NCBI GenBank assembly: GCA_016938675.1
Contig: JAFGUF010000027.1
Span: forward strand, 124,001 to 188,000
Source of the DNA: Clostridia bacterium
GTDB taxonomy: Bacteria > Bacillota > Clostridia > Christensenellales > UMGS416
Length of the DNA: 64,000 bases
Direction of reading: 5' to 3'
Shown: positions 1-9,089 of the stretch, piece after piece
How positions within the stretch are numbered: the stretch's first letter is position 1
Layout of the letters: every line of letters begins with the position of its first letter
Notes under the pieces: model-generated
Databases searched by the model: none
What the model was told of the DNA's origin: nothing
The model's input: the letters and a program-made list of their open reading frames with translations, nothing else
Made by a program: the position numbers and the translations under genes

Positions 1-1
1 T

Positions 2-1414
2 GACCCCGAAAATATTGATGAATACATCGCAAGAGGCGGATATGAGGCTCTGGATAAAGTGCTCACATCAATGTCTAAAGAAGATGTAGTGAACACTCTT
101 CTTTCATCAGGATTAAGAGGCCGCGGCGGAGCAGGGTTTCCTACAGGCCTGAAGTGGAAATTCACCATGGCAGAGGCAGACCAGAAATACGTTGTATGCA
201 ATGCCGACGAAGGCGACCCCGGCGCGTTCATGAACCGCTCAGTTCTGGAAGGCGACCCACATGCACTTCTAGAAGCAATGGCAATTGCAGGGTATACAAT
301 AGGCGCAACTATTGGATACATTTATATAAGGGCTGAATACCCCTTGGCTGTGGAAAGGCTGAAAATAGCTATCAAGCAGGCAGAGGATAAGGGCCTTCTG
401 GGTAAAAATATCATGGGCTCTGGCGTTGACTTCACTATAGAGCTTCGTCTCGGCGCAGGCGCGTTTGTATGTGGAGAGGAAACAGCACTTATAGCCTCCA
501 TAGAAGGCGAAAGAGGAGAGCCAAGGCCAAAACCGCCATTCCCATCGCAAAGCGGCGTGTTCGGAAAGCCTACCGTAATAAATAATGTTGGTACCTTCGC
601 GAATATCCCGCAGATTATTGTTAAGGGCGTTGATTGGTTCAAATCCACCGGTACTGAAAAATCTTCAGGTACCAAGGTTTTCGCGCTCGGCGGAAAAATA
701 AGCAACCCCGGCCTTGTCGAAGTTCCAATGGGAACAACATTAAGAGACATCATATACAACATGGGCGGCGGAATACCAAACGGAAAGAAATTCAAGGCAG
801 CACAGACCGGCGGCCCCTCAGGCGGATGTATCCCTGTTGATCACATAGACACGCCAATAGATTATGACTCCCTTGCAGAGATAGGAACCATGATGGGTTC
901 AGGCGGACTTATCATAATGGACGAAGATAACTGCATGGTGGACATAGCAAGGTACTTTTTGGACTTTACTGTTGATGAAAGCTGCGGAAAATGTGTTCCA
1001 TGCCGCATAGGAACAAAGCGCATGCTCGAAATACTTGAAAGAATAACCACAAGTAAAGGAAAAGCTGACGATATATCAAAGCTCAAAGAACTTGGCAAAA
1101 ACATAAAGCTGACTGCACTCTGCGGATTGGGGCAGACAGCTCCTAATCCTGTGCTTTCAACTATACGGTACTTTGAACAGGAATATGAAACACACATAAA
1201 AGAGCATAAATGCCCGGCAGGCAGCTGCCAGGCTATGATTGCCTACTTCATTGAAGCTGAAAAATGTATCGGCTGTGGACTATGCGCAAGAAAATGCCCG
1301 GTTGACGCAATCAGCGGAGAGAAAAAGCAGCCTCACAAAATCGACAGATCGAAATGTATCAAATGTGGTGCATGTATGGAAGCCTGCCCCGTAGATGCGA
1401 TTTATAAAAGATAG
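2..1414 (+). CDS. hydB: NADH-binding subunit of [FeFe] hydrogenase (HydB/NuoF-like), 5' end outside window
   Basis: The frame is open from base 2, so the gene starts before the window; the GTG at 59 is internal. The protein matches the NuoF/HydB flavoprotein: a glycine-rich [17 protein letters not shown] loop, [23 protein letters not shown], then the [10 protein letters not shown] cluster motif. It ends in two ferredoxin CxxCxxCxxxCP clusters ([12 protein letters not shown] and [12 protein letters not shown]). This subunit passes electrons between NADH and the hydrogenase, and in trimeric enzymes it takes part in electron bifurcation with ferredoxin. hydA follows 17 bases downstream, so the two are one operon. 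An upstream thioredoxin-like HydC is expected but not visible. Family assignment is secure; bifurcation is inferred. Confidence 0.93.
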   Translation, partial: DPENIDEYIARGGYEALDKVLTSMSKEDVVNTLLSSGLRGRGGAGFPTGLKWKFTMAEADQKYVVCNADEGDPGAFMNRSVLEGDPHALLEAMAIAGYTIGATIGYIYIRAEYPLAVERLKIAIKQAEDKGLLGKNIMGSGVDFTIELRLGAGAFVCGEETALIASIEGERGEPRPKPPFPSQSGVFGKPTVINNVGTFANIPQIIVKGVDWFKSTGTEKSSGTKVFALGGKISNPGLVEVPMGTTLRDIIYNMGGGIPNGKKFKAAQTGGPSGGCIPVDHIDTPIDYDSLAEIGTMMGSGGLIIMDEDNCMVDIARYFLDFTVDESCGKCVPCRIGTKRMLEILERITTSKGKADDISKLKELGKNIKLTALCGLGQTAPNPVLSTIRYFEQEYETHIKEHKCPAGSCQAMIAYFIEAEKCIGCGLCARKCPVDAISGEKKQPHKIDRSKCIKCGACMEACPVDAIYKR

Positions 1415-1431
1415 AAAGGATATGAATTGAA

Positions 1432-3159
1432 ATGGCAAAAATGGTATCTTTAACTATAGACGGCATCAATGTGGAAGTAGAAGAGGGAACTTCCGTATTA
1501 AAAGCTGCAAAAGATATAGGAATTATGATTCCTACCCTTTGTTACCTAAATGGTGTTAATTCATTCGGCGGCTGCCGCATATGCGTAGTTGACGCGGGAG
1601 CAAAAAGCCTGCTCGCATCCTGCACACTGCCGGCTGCAGAGGGAATGGTAATAAAGACCAATACAAAAGAAGTTCAGGAAGCCAGAAGGATGAACATGGA
1701 GTTGATTTTATCAAACCATGACAGAAGCTGCCTGACATGTGACAGAAACGGTAAATGCGAGCTGCAGGATACCGCTTTCCAGATGAATGTTGACGAAATA
1801 AGATTTGACGGCAAAGACACCAAGCATAAGCTGGACTTGTCTTCTCCTGCAATGGTCCGCGACCCCAACAAGTGCATACTATGCAGAAGGTGCGTTGCTG
1901 CCTGCGGAAGAGTGCAGGATATCGGCGTAATCGGGCCTACTGAAAGAGGATTCCGCACGATAGTTGAGCCTGCATTCAAGATGAGCCTTGGCGATGTAGC
2001 CTGCATCAACTGCGGACAGTGCCTGCAGGCTTGCCCGACGGGAGCAATCACCATAGTTGACGACACAAAAAAGGTATGGGATGCAATTGCTGACCCAAAT
2101 AAGCACGTAGTTGTACAGACTGCTCCGGCTGTTCGCGCAGCATTAGGCGAAGAATTCGGCCTGCCAATCGGAACATGCGTAACAGGCAAAATGGCCACTG
2201 CCCTTAAAAGGCTGGGATTCGACAGAGTGTTCGATACAGACTTTGCAGCTGACCTTACAATCATGGAAGAGGGTACTGAATTTATCGGAAGGCTGCAAAA
2301 TAATGGTGTTCTTCCGATGATTACATCCTGCTCTCCTGGCTGGATAAAGTTCATGGAGCACAATTATCATGATTTCCTGCCGAATATGTCCTCCTGCAAA
2401 AGCCCGCAGCAAATGATGGGGTCCGTAATCAAAAATTATTACGCGCCAAAGATGAATATACCAAGGGAGAATATTGTTTCTGTCTCTGTTATGCCCTGCT
2501 CAGCCAAGAAATTCGAAGCCGGACGGCCTGAATTCGGTGACGACGTGGACGTAGTAATAACGACTCAGGAACTTGGCAGAATGATAAGAATGGCCGGAAT
2601 AGATTTCGAAAGGCTACCTGATAGTGATTTCGATCCGCTATTAGGTGATTCCACCGGTGCTGCAGTAATATTCGGCGTAACAGGCGGTGTTATGGAAGCC
2701 GCTTTACGTACAGTATATGAAGTGCTGACAAAGGAAACATTAGAGCAGATTGAATTTGAAAGCATCCGCGGCATGGAAGGCCTGAAGGAGGCCACCGTAA
2801 AAATCAATGACCTAGATGTAAAAATAGCAGTAGCTCATGGAACAGCAAACGCAAGAAAACTGCTCGATTCAATAAGAAGCGGCGAAAAGGAATATCACTT
2901 TATAGAGATTATGGCCTGCCCGGGCGGCTGCATAAACGGCGGCGGACAGCCGCTGGTAGACAGCGAAATAAAGCTGAAAACAAATGTGGTTAAGCAGCGT
3001 GCAAAGGCACTCTACTCAGAAGACAGAGGCAAAGCACTGAGAAAATCCCACGAAAATCCATCTGTTCAGCAGGTATATAAGGATTGGCTGGGCGAGCCCG
3101 GCGGACATAAATCCCATGAGTTCCTGCACACAAAATATGTAGAGAGAGATTTATATTAA
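1432..3159 (+). CDS. hydA: [FeFe] hydrogenase catalytic subunit
   Basis: 575 residues with the full modular layout of an NADH-linked HydA. There is a [2Fe-2S] domain (C37, C48, C51, C64), a His-Cys cluster (H96, C100, C103, C109), two [4Fe-4S] clusters (C148-C158 and C191-C201) and the H-cluster domain. Loop L2 is MPCSAKKFEA (C356) and L3 is IEIMACPGGCINGGGQP (C496, C500), followed by the small-subunit-like tail. L1 reads TSCSPGW (residues 298-304) where many enzymes have TSCCPGW. It reversibly reduces protons to H2 in the cytoplasm, with HydB feeding electrons from NADH. An AAAGGA SD lies 10 bases before the ATG. Maturases HydE/F/G are not in the window. Confidence 0.95.
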   Translation: MAKMVSLTIDGINVEVEEGTSVLKAAKDIGIMIPTLCYLNGVNSFGGCRICVVDAGAKSLLASCTLPAAEGMVIKTNTKEVQEARRMNMELILSNHDRSCLTCDRNGKCELQDTAFQMNVDEIRFDGKDTKHKLDLSSPAMVRDPNKCILCRRCVAACGRVQDIGVIGPTERGFRTIVEPAFKMSLGDVACINCGQCLQACPTGAITIVDDTKKVWDAIADPNKHVVVQTAPAVRAALGEEFGLPIGTCVTGKMATALKRLGFDRVFDTDFAADLTIMEEGTEFIGRLQNNGVLPMITSCSPGWIKFMEHNYHDFLPNMSSCKSPQQMMGSVIKNYYAPKMNIPRENIVSVSVMPCSAKKFEAGRPEFGDDVDVVITTQELGRMIRMAGIDFERLPDSDFDPLLGDSTGAAVIFGVTGGVMEAALRTVYEVLTKETLEQIEFESIRGMEGLKEATVKINDLDVKIAVAHGTANARKLLDSIRSGEKEYHFIEIMACPGGCINGGGQPLVDSEIKLKTNVVKQRAKALYSEDRGKALRKSHENPSVQQVYKDWLGEPGGHKSHEFLHTKYVERDLY

Positions 3160-3169
3160 TATAAACAAC

Positions 3170-3198
3170 AAAAAACCGTTCATATGAACGGTTTTTTT
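3170..3198. terminator. Bidirectional rho-independent terminator between hydA and the subtilase gene
   Basis: A-tract, ACCGTT stem, CATATG centre, AACGGT stem and a T-run. It is a perfect inverted repeat flanked by A and T runs, so it can stop transcription from both converging genes. Confidence 0.85.
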
Positions 3199-3217
3199 GA
3201 TTATTCTACTAATTTAA

Positions 3218-4588
3218 TTATGGAAGCATATCAAGCACTGCCTGTGCGTCAACCAGGCCTGCGCCTGTTGCATCACTGCCCCATGATATCTCATAATAAG
3301 TGCCGCCCAGGCCGTCTAAAATAGTTCTTGTGCCGGCATCAAGATTGATAGCTGAATCTTCCAGATACTCTTCCGCCATCTCAGCAGTAAGTGCGGGATA
3401 TTTTTCGGCCATTAAGGCAACAACTCCTGCAACATGCGGGCTAGCCATTGATGTTCCTCCGAGGAAATAGTAGCTTGTCTGGCCGCTGTTTACCTGATAC
3501 GGGCCAACTATCCATGATCCCGGTGCAGCAACATCTAAGTCCTGTCCGGCAAGCTCTCTGCTTGAGAAGTCTGTAATATAGAAATCATCCGGATTGATAG
3601 GCTCTGCAACATCTGTTGTGTACCACCAAGCGCTTCCAAGTTCCCATTCACCAACATAGCCTGATGCCGCTACAGATATAACTGGCTCATAGGCACCGGG
3701 ATATCCCATTCCGGCTTCGCCTTCGTTTCCGGCAGCCGCTACAATTATTACACCGGCTTCAATGGCTCTGTCAATTGCTGCTTTTTCCAATACGTCCAGC
3801 TCCGGTCCGCCAAGGCTCATATTGATGATTACCGGGTAGTCTGCCAATGGGCCTTCTTTTAGTTCTGCAACGTAGGTTATTCCTCTGGCTATTACTGAGG
3901 ACCAGCCTGATCCGTTCTGGTTAAGCACTTTAACCGGTATTATTGTTACATTGGGTGCGACTCCGTTTACAGGAGTTCCACTCAGGCTATATCCGATAAT
4001 TGTGCTGGTTACGTGTGTTCCGTGTGAATCTTGGTCATGTTCCCATTTGTTTGGCTGGTCAGATACTGTTCCGTTTTCACCACCGCCACCGCCGAAGCTG
4101 ATAGCATATTCTTCTGCTATTCTTTCCTCAGGGAAGTACTGTCTCCATGAATCGACAAGTCCGGTATCAAGAACCGCAACATACACACCCTCGCCGCTTT
4201 GTGCGACAGTCCTGTTGTCAAATCCGTAGTCGGTTACATTTACAGCGTCCAGATCCCATGTGCTTAACCCGTCAATCATTGTGTCGGCAAGCACTGTGTC
4301 AATAGGCGCTCCCTTGCGTTCTGCATCGGGATTGGCTGCCGCTACGTACGGAAGATTCTTAATTGCGGATAATTCATCTGCTTTGATCTTCATCGTCAGT
4401 GCATCAATTTCATAAATTACATCGTTGACTTTGCCGTACGCCTTCAGCTCCGAGAGTATTTCATCTGTGACGCTTGTATTCAGCAGAATATTTACTCCGA
4501 TTGAGCTGTTATCGCTAGCAGCAAATACAGGGATTGTCATTACGCACAGCATGGCTGCCGCAAGTACAAAAACAATAATTTTCTTCAT
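3218..4588 (-). CDS. Secreted subtilisin-like serine protease (S8 family)
   Basis: 456 residues from the ATG at 4588, chosen because GAGGTG sits just upstream and the protein then opens with a typical Sec signal (MKK, hydrophobic core, cleavage near VFA-AS at 23). A propeptide-like region covers about 30-90. The catalytic triad is visible: D141 in AVLDTG, H189 in DSHGTHV, S380 in GGTSMASPHVAG, with the oxyanion N288 in AAAGNEG. It degrades extracellular protein. No cell-wall anchor is present, so release is expected. It converges on hydA and shares its terminator; the 4856 gene is divergent. Substrate unknown. Confidence 0.93.
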   Translation of the reverse strand: MKKIIVFVLAAAMLCVMTIPVFAASDNSSIGVNILLNTSVTDEILSELKAYGKVNDVIYEIDALTMKIKADELSAIKNLPYVAAANPDAERKGAPIDTVLADTMIDGLSTWDLDAVNVTDYGFDNRTVAQSGEGVYVAVLDTGLVDSWRQYFPEERIAEEYAISFGGGGGENGTVSDQPNKWEHDQDSHGTHVTSTIIGYSLSGTPVNGVAPNVTIIPVKVLNQNGSGWSSVIARGITYVAELKEGPLADYPVIINMSLGGPELDVLEKAAIDRAIEAGVIIVAAAGNEGEAGMGYPGAYEPVISVAASGYVGEWELGSAWWYTTDVAEPINPDDFYITDFSSRELAGQDLDVAAPGSWIVGPYQVNSGQTSYYFLGGTSMASPHVAGVVALMAEKYPALTAEMAEEYLEDSAINLDAGTRTILDGLGGTYYEISWGSDATGAGLVDAQAVLDMLP

Positions 4589-4840
4589 TTTTTTCACCTC
4601 TTCGTGTTTATATATTGGCAACATGATACCATATATAAACATTAAAGGCAACTATTCTATAGGTTGGAAATGATACGTTTTAATATTGATTTTCTCTTCA
4701 AATAGAGGGCTCAACGCTTATACATATTGATTTTTTTACCCTTTCGTAGTATTATGATGGCATAATGGGTGTGTAGATCACAGCGCAGCTTAACACAAAT
4801 GTAAATATTTCATAACATTATTTTAATTTTTGTTTGCCTG

Positions 4841-4852
4841 TGCTATAATGAG
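4841..4852 (+). promoter_or_regulatory. Extended -10 promoter directly before the start codon
   Basis: TGCTATAATGAG contains a perfect TATAAT (4844-4849) with the TGn extension; no good -35 is seen. Only 6 bases separate it from the ATG at 4856, so the expected transcript start falls on the start codon. The same 12-mer occurs at 11709 and 17062. Confidence 0.7.
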
Positions 4853-4855
4853 GGC

Positions 4856-6697
4856 ATGAATGAAATGGATAGCAGAAATAAAAAAGAATCAGATATTCTT
4901 CAAGTTATATTAAAACCTTTTTTAACAGCGGGTTATGCGGTTATGCTTATTTTTGGGCTGGCATATTATGCTGTGTACTTTCTGGTTATTAAACTATTCC
5001 GTAAAGAAAATTATTACGGAGATTTAAAAGGATTTAAACAGGGCATAAAAGCAATAGTTTTTTCCGATACTATTGTTGCACACAGAAATGCAGTTAAGCA
5101 GACCATAAAGGCTCGTAAGACCCGCAAACTGAGCGCGGAATATCTTGAGAGACCCAATACAAGGGTATATAAAGGCTCTAGGCCAACAACACGCGAAGAA
5201 CAAAAGCAGATGGAAGCCGCACCTGAAAAGAAAAATTTCTTTTTCAAAAGGCTTTTGTCATATGCAGGCATCTTCTTTTTAAACAAAGAACTAAGAATGC
5301 AAAAAGCCGCAGAAATAGACAGCAAGTATCCGCCGAGAAAGCCAAAAGTAAAGTCAGCATTATCCTATAGTGAGGCAAAAGTGGCTATCGGCGCTAGAAC
5401 TCTGCATCCTGTTGCAGCACTGTCTCCTGAAGAAATGGAAAAAGCCCAGAAAAGGCACCTTATTCAAAAAAGGCTTATGACGGCGTCTATTTCTCTTCTT
5501 TCTGTCTGTGCTTTGGTTTTTGTAGGCGCACTGGCATATGCCCAGGAATTGCCTGCAGGCCTCAATTTCATATCGCCGAAGCCGACAGCTGACCTCTTTC
5601 AGCAAACGGTGCCTTTAGCAGACACCAGCGCATGCGAAGTTTATCCTGAATTAGAGCAGGATCTATATCTGGCCTATCCGGATTCTCCTGAAAATGATGC
5701 TCTGTTGCAGCAGGAAACAGTTACTGCTTCCGCAGCATTGAATATTGAATCAAACGCAGACGCAACTGAAGTATCCGGCGCAATAACGACTGCTCCTAAA
5801 ATATATAAAATCGGAGATGAAGACCCGGAAATAGCAAAAATACAGTCCCGTTTGATGGAACTGCACTATATGAAGTCTGCAGATGTAACGAACTATTACG
5901 GAAAAAACACTGCCTATGCTATGGAATATTTCCAAAGGCAGCATGGCCTCCAGGTAGACGGCTCAACCGGCGCAGAAACACTCGCCGTGCTGTATTCAGC
6001 CGAAGCTCAGGAATACAAAGTGGATGAAGGTGCCGAGGGCACAGATGTTGAAGAAATACAAAAAAGGCTCTATGACCTGCGTTATCTTTCTTCAAAGTCA
6101 TATATAACCGGCTTCTTCGGCTCAATAACTAAATCCGCCGTAAAGGATTTTCAGTCTACAAACGGCTTATCTCCCGACGGAATAGTAGGATACTACACTT
6201 ACAATAAGCTTTTCAGCTCATCAGCCAAAAGGAACTCGACCAGTAGCTCTTCATCGTCATCTTCTTCAAGCGGTTCCTCTGGCGGCTCATCGGTTACGGG
6301 CAGCGGCTCCGCATCTGATATTGTAGCCGTTGCGAAATCCTTATATAACCAGGGCTATGTATATGTATGGGGTGGCAAAAGCCCAAGCGTAGGAGGATTT
6401 GACTGCTCCGGCTTTGTATACTATGTTCTTAATCAGGCGGGAATAAGAACCGGTTATCTGGATACTTCTGCCTGGGCAACAACAAGCAAGTATACATCCA
6501 TTACGAATATGAATGACGTAAAGCCAGGCGATGTGTTGGTATTTAGCAGTGGGCACGTCGGCATATACATAGGCGACGGAAAAATGATACACAGCACCAG
6601 CAAAGGCGACAGTGACCCAGGTGGAATATACATAGACAATTTCTTTACTGATTACAGAAAGAGCGTATGGGTTTGGGCAAAGAGAGTTGCGCCTTAA
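4856..6697 (+). CDS. Membrane-anchored NlpC/P60 peptidoglycan hydrolase with two PG-binding domains
   Basis: 613 residues. A hydrophobic stretch near 18-40 and a second at about 210-232 (before an AYA site) suggest membrane anchoring. Two peptidoglycan-binding type 1 repeats follow (about 318-378 and 392-452), each with the EIQxRLxxLxY...A..FQ...GL..DG pattern. A serine-rich linker precedes a C-terminal NlpC/P60 domain with C517 (FDCSGFV), H567 (SGHVGIY) and H579. The family cleaves D-gamma-glutamyl-diaminopimelate or related stem-peptide bonds in cell-wall turnover. An alternative ATG at 4865 lies 10 bases after GAGGG. The fused charged N-terminal half (45-205) is unassigned. Confidence 0.88.
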   Translation: MNEMDSRNKKESDILQVILKPFLTAGYAVMLIFGLAYYAVYFLVIKLFRKENYYGDLKGFKQGIKAIVFSDTIVAHRNAVKQTIKARKTRKLSAEYLERPNTRVYKGSRPTTREEQKQMEAAPEKKNFFFKRLLSYAGIFFLNKELRMQKAAEIDSKYPPRKPKVKSALSYSEAKVAIGARTLHPVAALSPEEMEKAQKRHLIQKRLMTASISLLSVCALVFVGALAYAQELPAGLNFISPKPTADLFQQTVPLADTSACEVYPELEQDLYLAYPDSPENDALLQQETVTASAALNIESNADATEVSGAITTAPKIYKIGDEDPEIAKIQSRLMELHYMKSADVTNYYGKNTAYAMEYFQRQHGLQVDGSTGAETLAVLYSAEAQEYKVDEGAEGTDVEEIQKRLYDLRYLSSKSYITGFFGSITKSAVKDFQSTNGLSPDGIVGYYTYNKLFSSSAKRNSTSSSSSSSSSSGSSGGSSVTGSGSASDIVAVAKSLYNQGYVYVWGGKSPSVGGFDCSGFVYYVLNQAGIRTGYLDTSAWATTSKYTSITNMNDVKPGDVLVFSSGHVGIYIGDGKMIHSTSKGDSDPGGIYIDNFFTDYRKSVWVWAKRVAP

Positions 6698-6722
6698 TAA
6701 TAAACTATTAAATCATGATATT

Positions 6723-6753
6723 AAAAACGGCTGAGCAATTCAGCCGTTTTTTT
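6723..6753. terminator. Bidirectional terminator between the NlpC/P60 gene and the 6759-8966 gene
   Basis: AAAAACGGCTGA, short loop, TCAGCCGTTTTTTT: a perfect 7-base-pair core flanked by A and T runs between two converging genes. Confidence 0.88.
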
Positions 6754-6758
6754 GTTTG

Positions 6759-8966
6759 CTAATCTTTTGTGTAATACAATATCTCATTGTACGGATAAGC
6801 CTGGTTTCCTCTTGCTATGTAAGTGTAGATTAATTCATTAAAAACGGCTGCAAATGGCGCAGTGCACGTAAAGCTGAATGCATTCATGCATCCTTCATCT
6901 TTCATTACCTTTGCCAGAGCGTATTGAGTCAGCCCTCTGTTTATGTCGGTCTCTCCCGCAACAACTATCGAAACATAATGCCCCTGTGATACCATGCCTA
7001 TCGCGCTTCTTCCTGCTGCTATTTCTCCCGCCGATGACGCATCTGTTGTTATCTGATAATTATCCACTATAATTACTCCCTGCGAAAAAACATGCTCTAT
7101 ATTAGCAGAAAGTATTTCCTCTGCGGGAACTGAGCTTGCCTTCCTGTAAACATAGAACATTCCGTCAGAATTATATACGTATACATCTGCGTTGAGGTAC
7201 GCTCCTGCTTCGTCAACTACGGAAGCACCGCTATATAAAGATGATTGCCCGGGAACAGCCCAAGTGTACCCTGAAACATCACTTAAAGCAACAGCTCCTT
7301 CTTTGTTTGCTGAGCTAAGCCATCTATAATCATCAGTATAAATATGAGATACAAGCACCATGGTGTCATAGCCTTCAAAATATTTCTTTTCGGTTCTAAT
7401 ATCTATAGATGAATCTGTATATATAAATACCTCATCCTCGGATATTTTGGTTTCTGTTTCAGAGAAGTATTCTCTTTCCTTCAATATTTCCTGCTGATTT
7501 TCATTAAGGACGTTTGTGTTTATATTCGGAAACTCTATTGTGTGCTTTATTCTCATATTCTCCGCTGTTATTGATATTCCATCTTTGGAGTCAAGTACTA
7601 TTAATTCCTCCTGATAGCATATTCCAAGCGGCACATAAGATATTTTATTGTTTTCTGACAAATATGTATTCCTGAAAGTTACAATATCACGAACCTTTAT
7701 GCACTCCTGCTGATAATTCCCTAGTGCAGTCAGAATAACGCTGTCGTTTATCTTGCCGTAGTATTTGTATATATCCCCTGCATAGATCTGCGAATTAGCG
7801 GCGGCGCCATCCGTAACCTTTTCCTGATACATATATTCATATCTTCCGTTTGAGTCATAGTATGCTATATTAATGTCGCCATAATCATAATAGTGCATAT
7901 TGATTCCCTGTGCTATAAGCTCAATATTGCCATCACTATATAAATATTGAGAGTTCATATTGTTTTCACTATTGTGCGTGGTAAAGAATATGCCTTCTTC
8001 TGTCATCTGCATTTCTATTATTTCGTAATCGCTGCTTACTAGTACTTCTTCATCCTGAAAATAGATATCCGTTTTTACGATGCCTTTTGATTTGGAAATA
8101 ACATAGAACTGATCCTGATAACTTATAAGGTATGTGTAGTCGCAATCCGTAAGCTTAATTATGTCTGTGCCATCTGTGGTCATTCTGCATATAATGTTGT
8201 TCCCGCCCTCATCGTTTAGCAGGCCGTTTTGCTCCACAAGAAAAAACATGTAATCTCCAATTATATTAATATTGGATATCTCTGTGCCGTTCTCGCCTGA
8301 TATAATAGGAATTGCAAAAATATCATAAGTAGAAGAGTTTATTTTAAATATGCAGTTCGCTCCATTTAATTTGTATGGAATAAATATATAGTTTCTTTGG
8401 GATCCTGTCGCGTTGGGGTAGGGCGACCTGCCGTAGTGTCCCTCGTCCTTTGCCTGTGCCCATACAGAAAGGTACTCCTCGTTTTCCCTTATATACTTTT
8501 GTGCGGTTTCGTAATTATCATCATAGGTAAGAACATCGTAAAAGCACTCAACTGCTTTTTCAAACTCTTTATTTTGATAATACTGCATTCCTTCGTTGAA
8601 AATGTAATTTGACTGGATGAGGTTTTCATAATATACTATCTCATCGCTTATAGTCTTGCTGTCGTATCCGGTATCATAAAATGAGTAAAGCAAATCAAGC
8701 GCTTCCTGGGTGGTGTCTAGCTTTTTCGCCTCGCTAAGCAGAGAATCGGCGTGATTTTCCAAGCTTATATTATAATTTGCTTTAAGAGTGCTCGAAGATT
8801 CATCATACATCTGCTTTGCCTGTTGATAATTGCGCTCCTTCAGAAGCAAATTGAATTCATTCAGCTGAGTATAGAAATCACTCTGTGACTGGTGCGTTTT
8901 TATGGTTATATATACCGGAACTGCAATTATTGCAATTACTATTATTAAAATAAATATCTTTTTCAT
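6759..8966 (-). CDS. Membrane-anchored protein with propeller-like region and degenerate phosphodiester-glycosidase (NAGPA-like) C-terminus
   Basis: 735 residues. An N-terminal hydrophobic anchor (about 3-21) is followed by helical, TPR-like segments to about 180. A long region of repeated Y/D-rich strands (about 185-490) resembles the beta-propellers of DUF5050-type proteins. From about 560 the sequence follows the NAGPA/DUF2233 pattern: YVYNSDGMFYVYR, VFSQGVIIVDN (626-636), AAGRSAIGM (650-658). Where active members carry a conserved N-x-D-G-G-G-S-S motif, this protein has FSFTCTAPFAA (696-706), so catalysis is probably lost. Function is unknown; an extracellular sugar-phosphate-binding role is a guess. 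It appears to be a single-gene unit with its own promoter. Confidence 0.7.
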   Translation of the reverse strand: MKKIFILIIVIAIIAVPVYITIKTHQSQSDFYTQLNEFNLLLKERNYQQAKQMYDESSSTLKANYNISLENHADSLLSEAKKLDTTQEALDLLYSFYDTGYDSKTISDEIVYYENLIQSNYIFNEGMQYYQNKEFEKAVECFYDVLTYDDNYETAQKYIRENEEYLSVWAQAKDEGHYGRSPYPNATGSQRNYIFIPYKLNGANCIFKINSSTYDIFAIPIISGENGTEISNINIIGDYMFFLVEQNGLLNDEGGNNIICRMTTDGTDIIKLTDCDYTYLISYQDQFYVISKSKGIVKTDIYFQDEEVLVSSDYEIIEMQMTEEGIFFTTHNSENNMNSQYLYSDGNIELIAQGINMHYYDYGDINIAYYDSNGRYEYMYQEKVTDGAAANSQIYAGDIYKYYGKINDSVILTALGNYQQECIKVRDIVTFRNTYLSENNKISYVPLGICYQEELIVLDSKDGISITAENMRIKHTIEFPNINTNVLNENQQEILKEREYFSETETKISEDEVFIYTDSSIDIRTEKKYFEGYDTMVLVSHIYTDDYRWLSSANKEGAVALSDVSGYTWAVPGQSSLYSGASVVDEAGAYLNADVYVYNSDGMFYVYRKASSVPAEEILSANIEHVFSQGVIIVDNYQITTDASSAGEIAAGRSAIGMVSQGHYVSIVVAGETDINRGLTQYALAKVMKDEGCMNAFSFTCTAPFAAVFNELIYTYIARGNQAYPYNEILYYTKD

Positions 8967-8974
8967 ATAATGAG

Positions 8975-8983
8975 ATTATAACA
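8975..8983 (-). promoter_or_regulatory. Extended -10 promoter 8 bases before the start codon
   Basis: On the minus strand TGTTATAAT is followed by CTCATTAT and then ATG. It is a perfect TATAAT with a TGn extension and no SD sequence between it and the start, another leaderless-type arrangement. Confidence 0.6.
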
Positions 8984-9049
8984 TATTTGCTTTTTAATAA
9001 CTATATATAATGCTCTTAAGTGTTTACCATAATTGCTGTTTATTATGAT

Positions 9050-9087
9050 AAAGGGGCTGCTCAGCTAAAAGCCAACTAACCCCTTTT
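9050..9087 (-). terminator. Probable terminator downstream of mutS2
   Basis: On the minus strand AAAGGGG pairs with CCCCTTT across a 23-base loop that can itself fold. The trailing U-run is weak (TTTATCAT), so confidence is moderate. Confidence 0.45.
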
Positions 9088-9089
9088 CA

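Noticed and set aside
269-795. Long minus-strand frames inside hydB (and similar ones inside hydA, recA, mutS2 and others)
   Set aside because: They lie opposite well-supported genes, show no family sequence or SD, and are shadows of biased codon use.
59-1414. GTG at 59 as the hydB start
   Set aside because: The frame is open back to base 2 with family-like sequence ([17 protein letters not shown]), so the gene is cut by the window edge.
6235-6300. Serine-codon tract (TCT/TCA/AGC) as a DNA repeat element
   Set aside because: It encodes the serine-rich linker before the NlpC/P60 domain and is imperfect at the DNA level.
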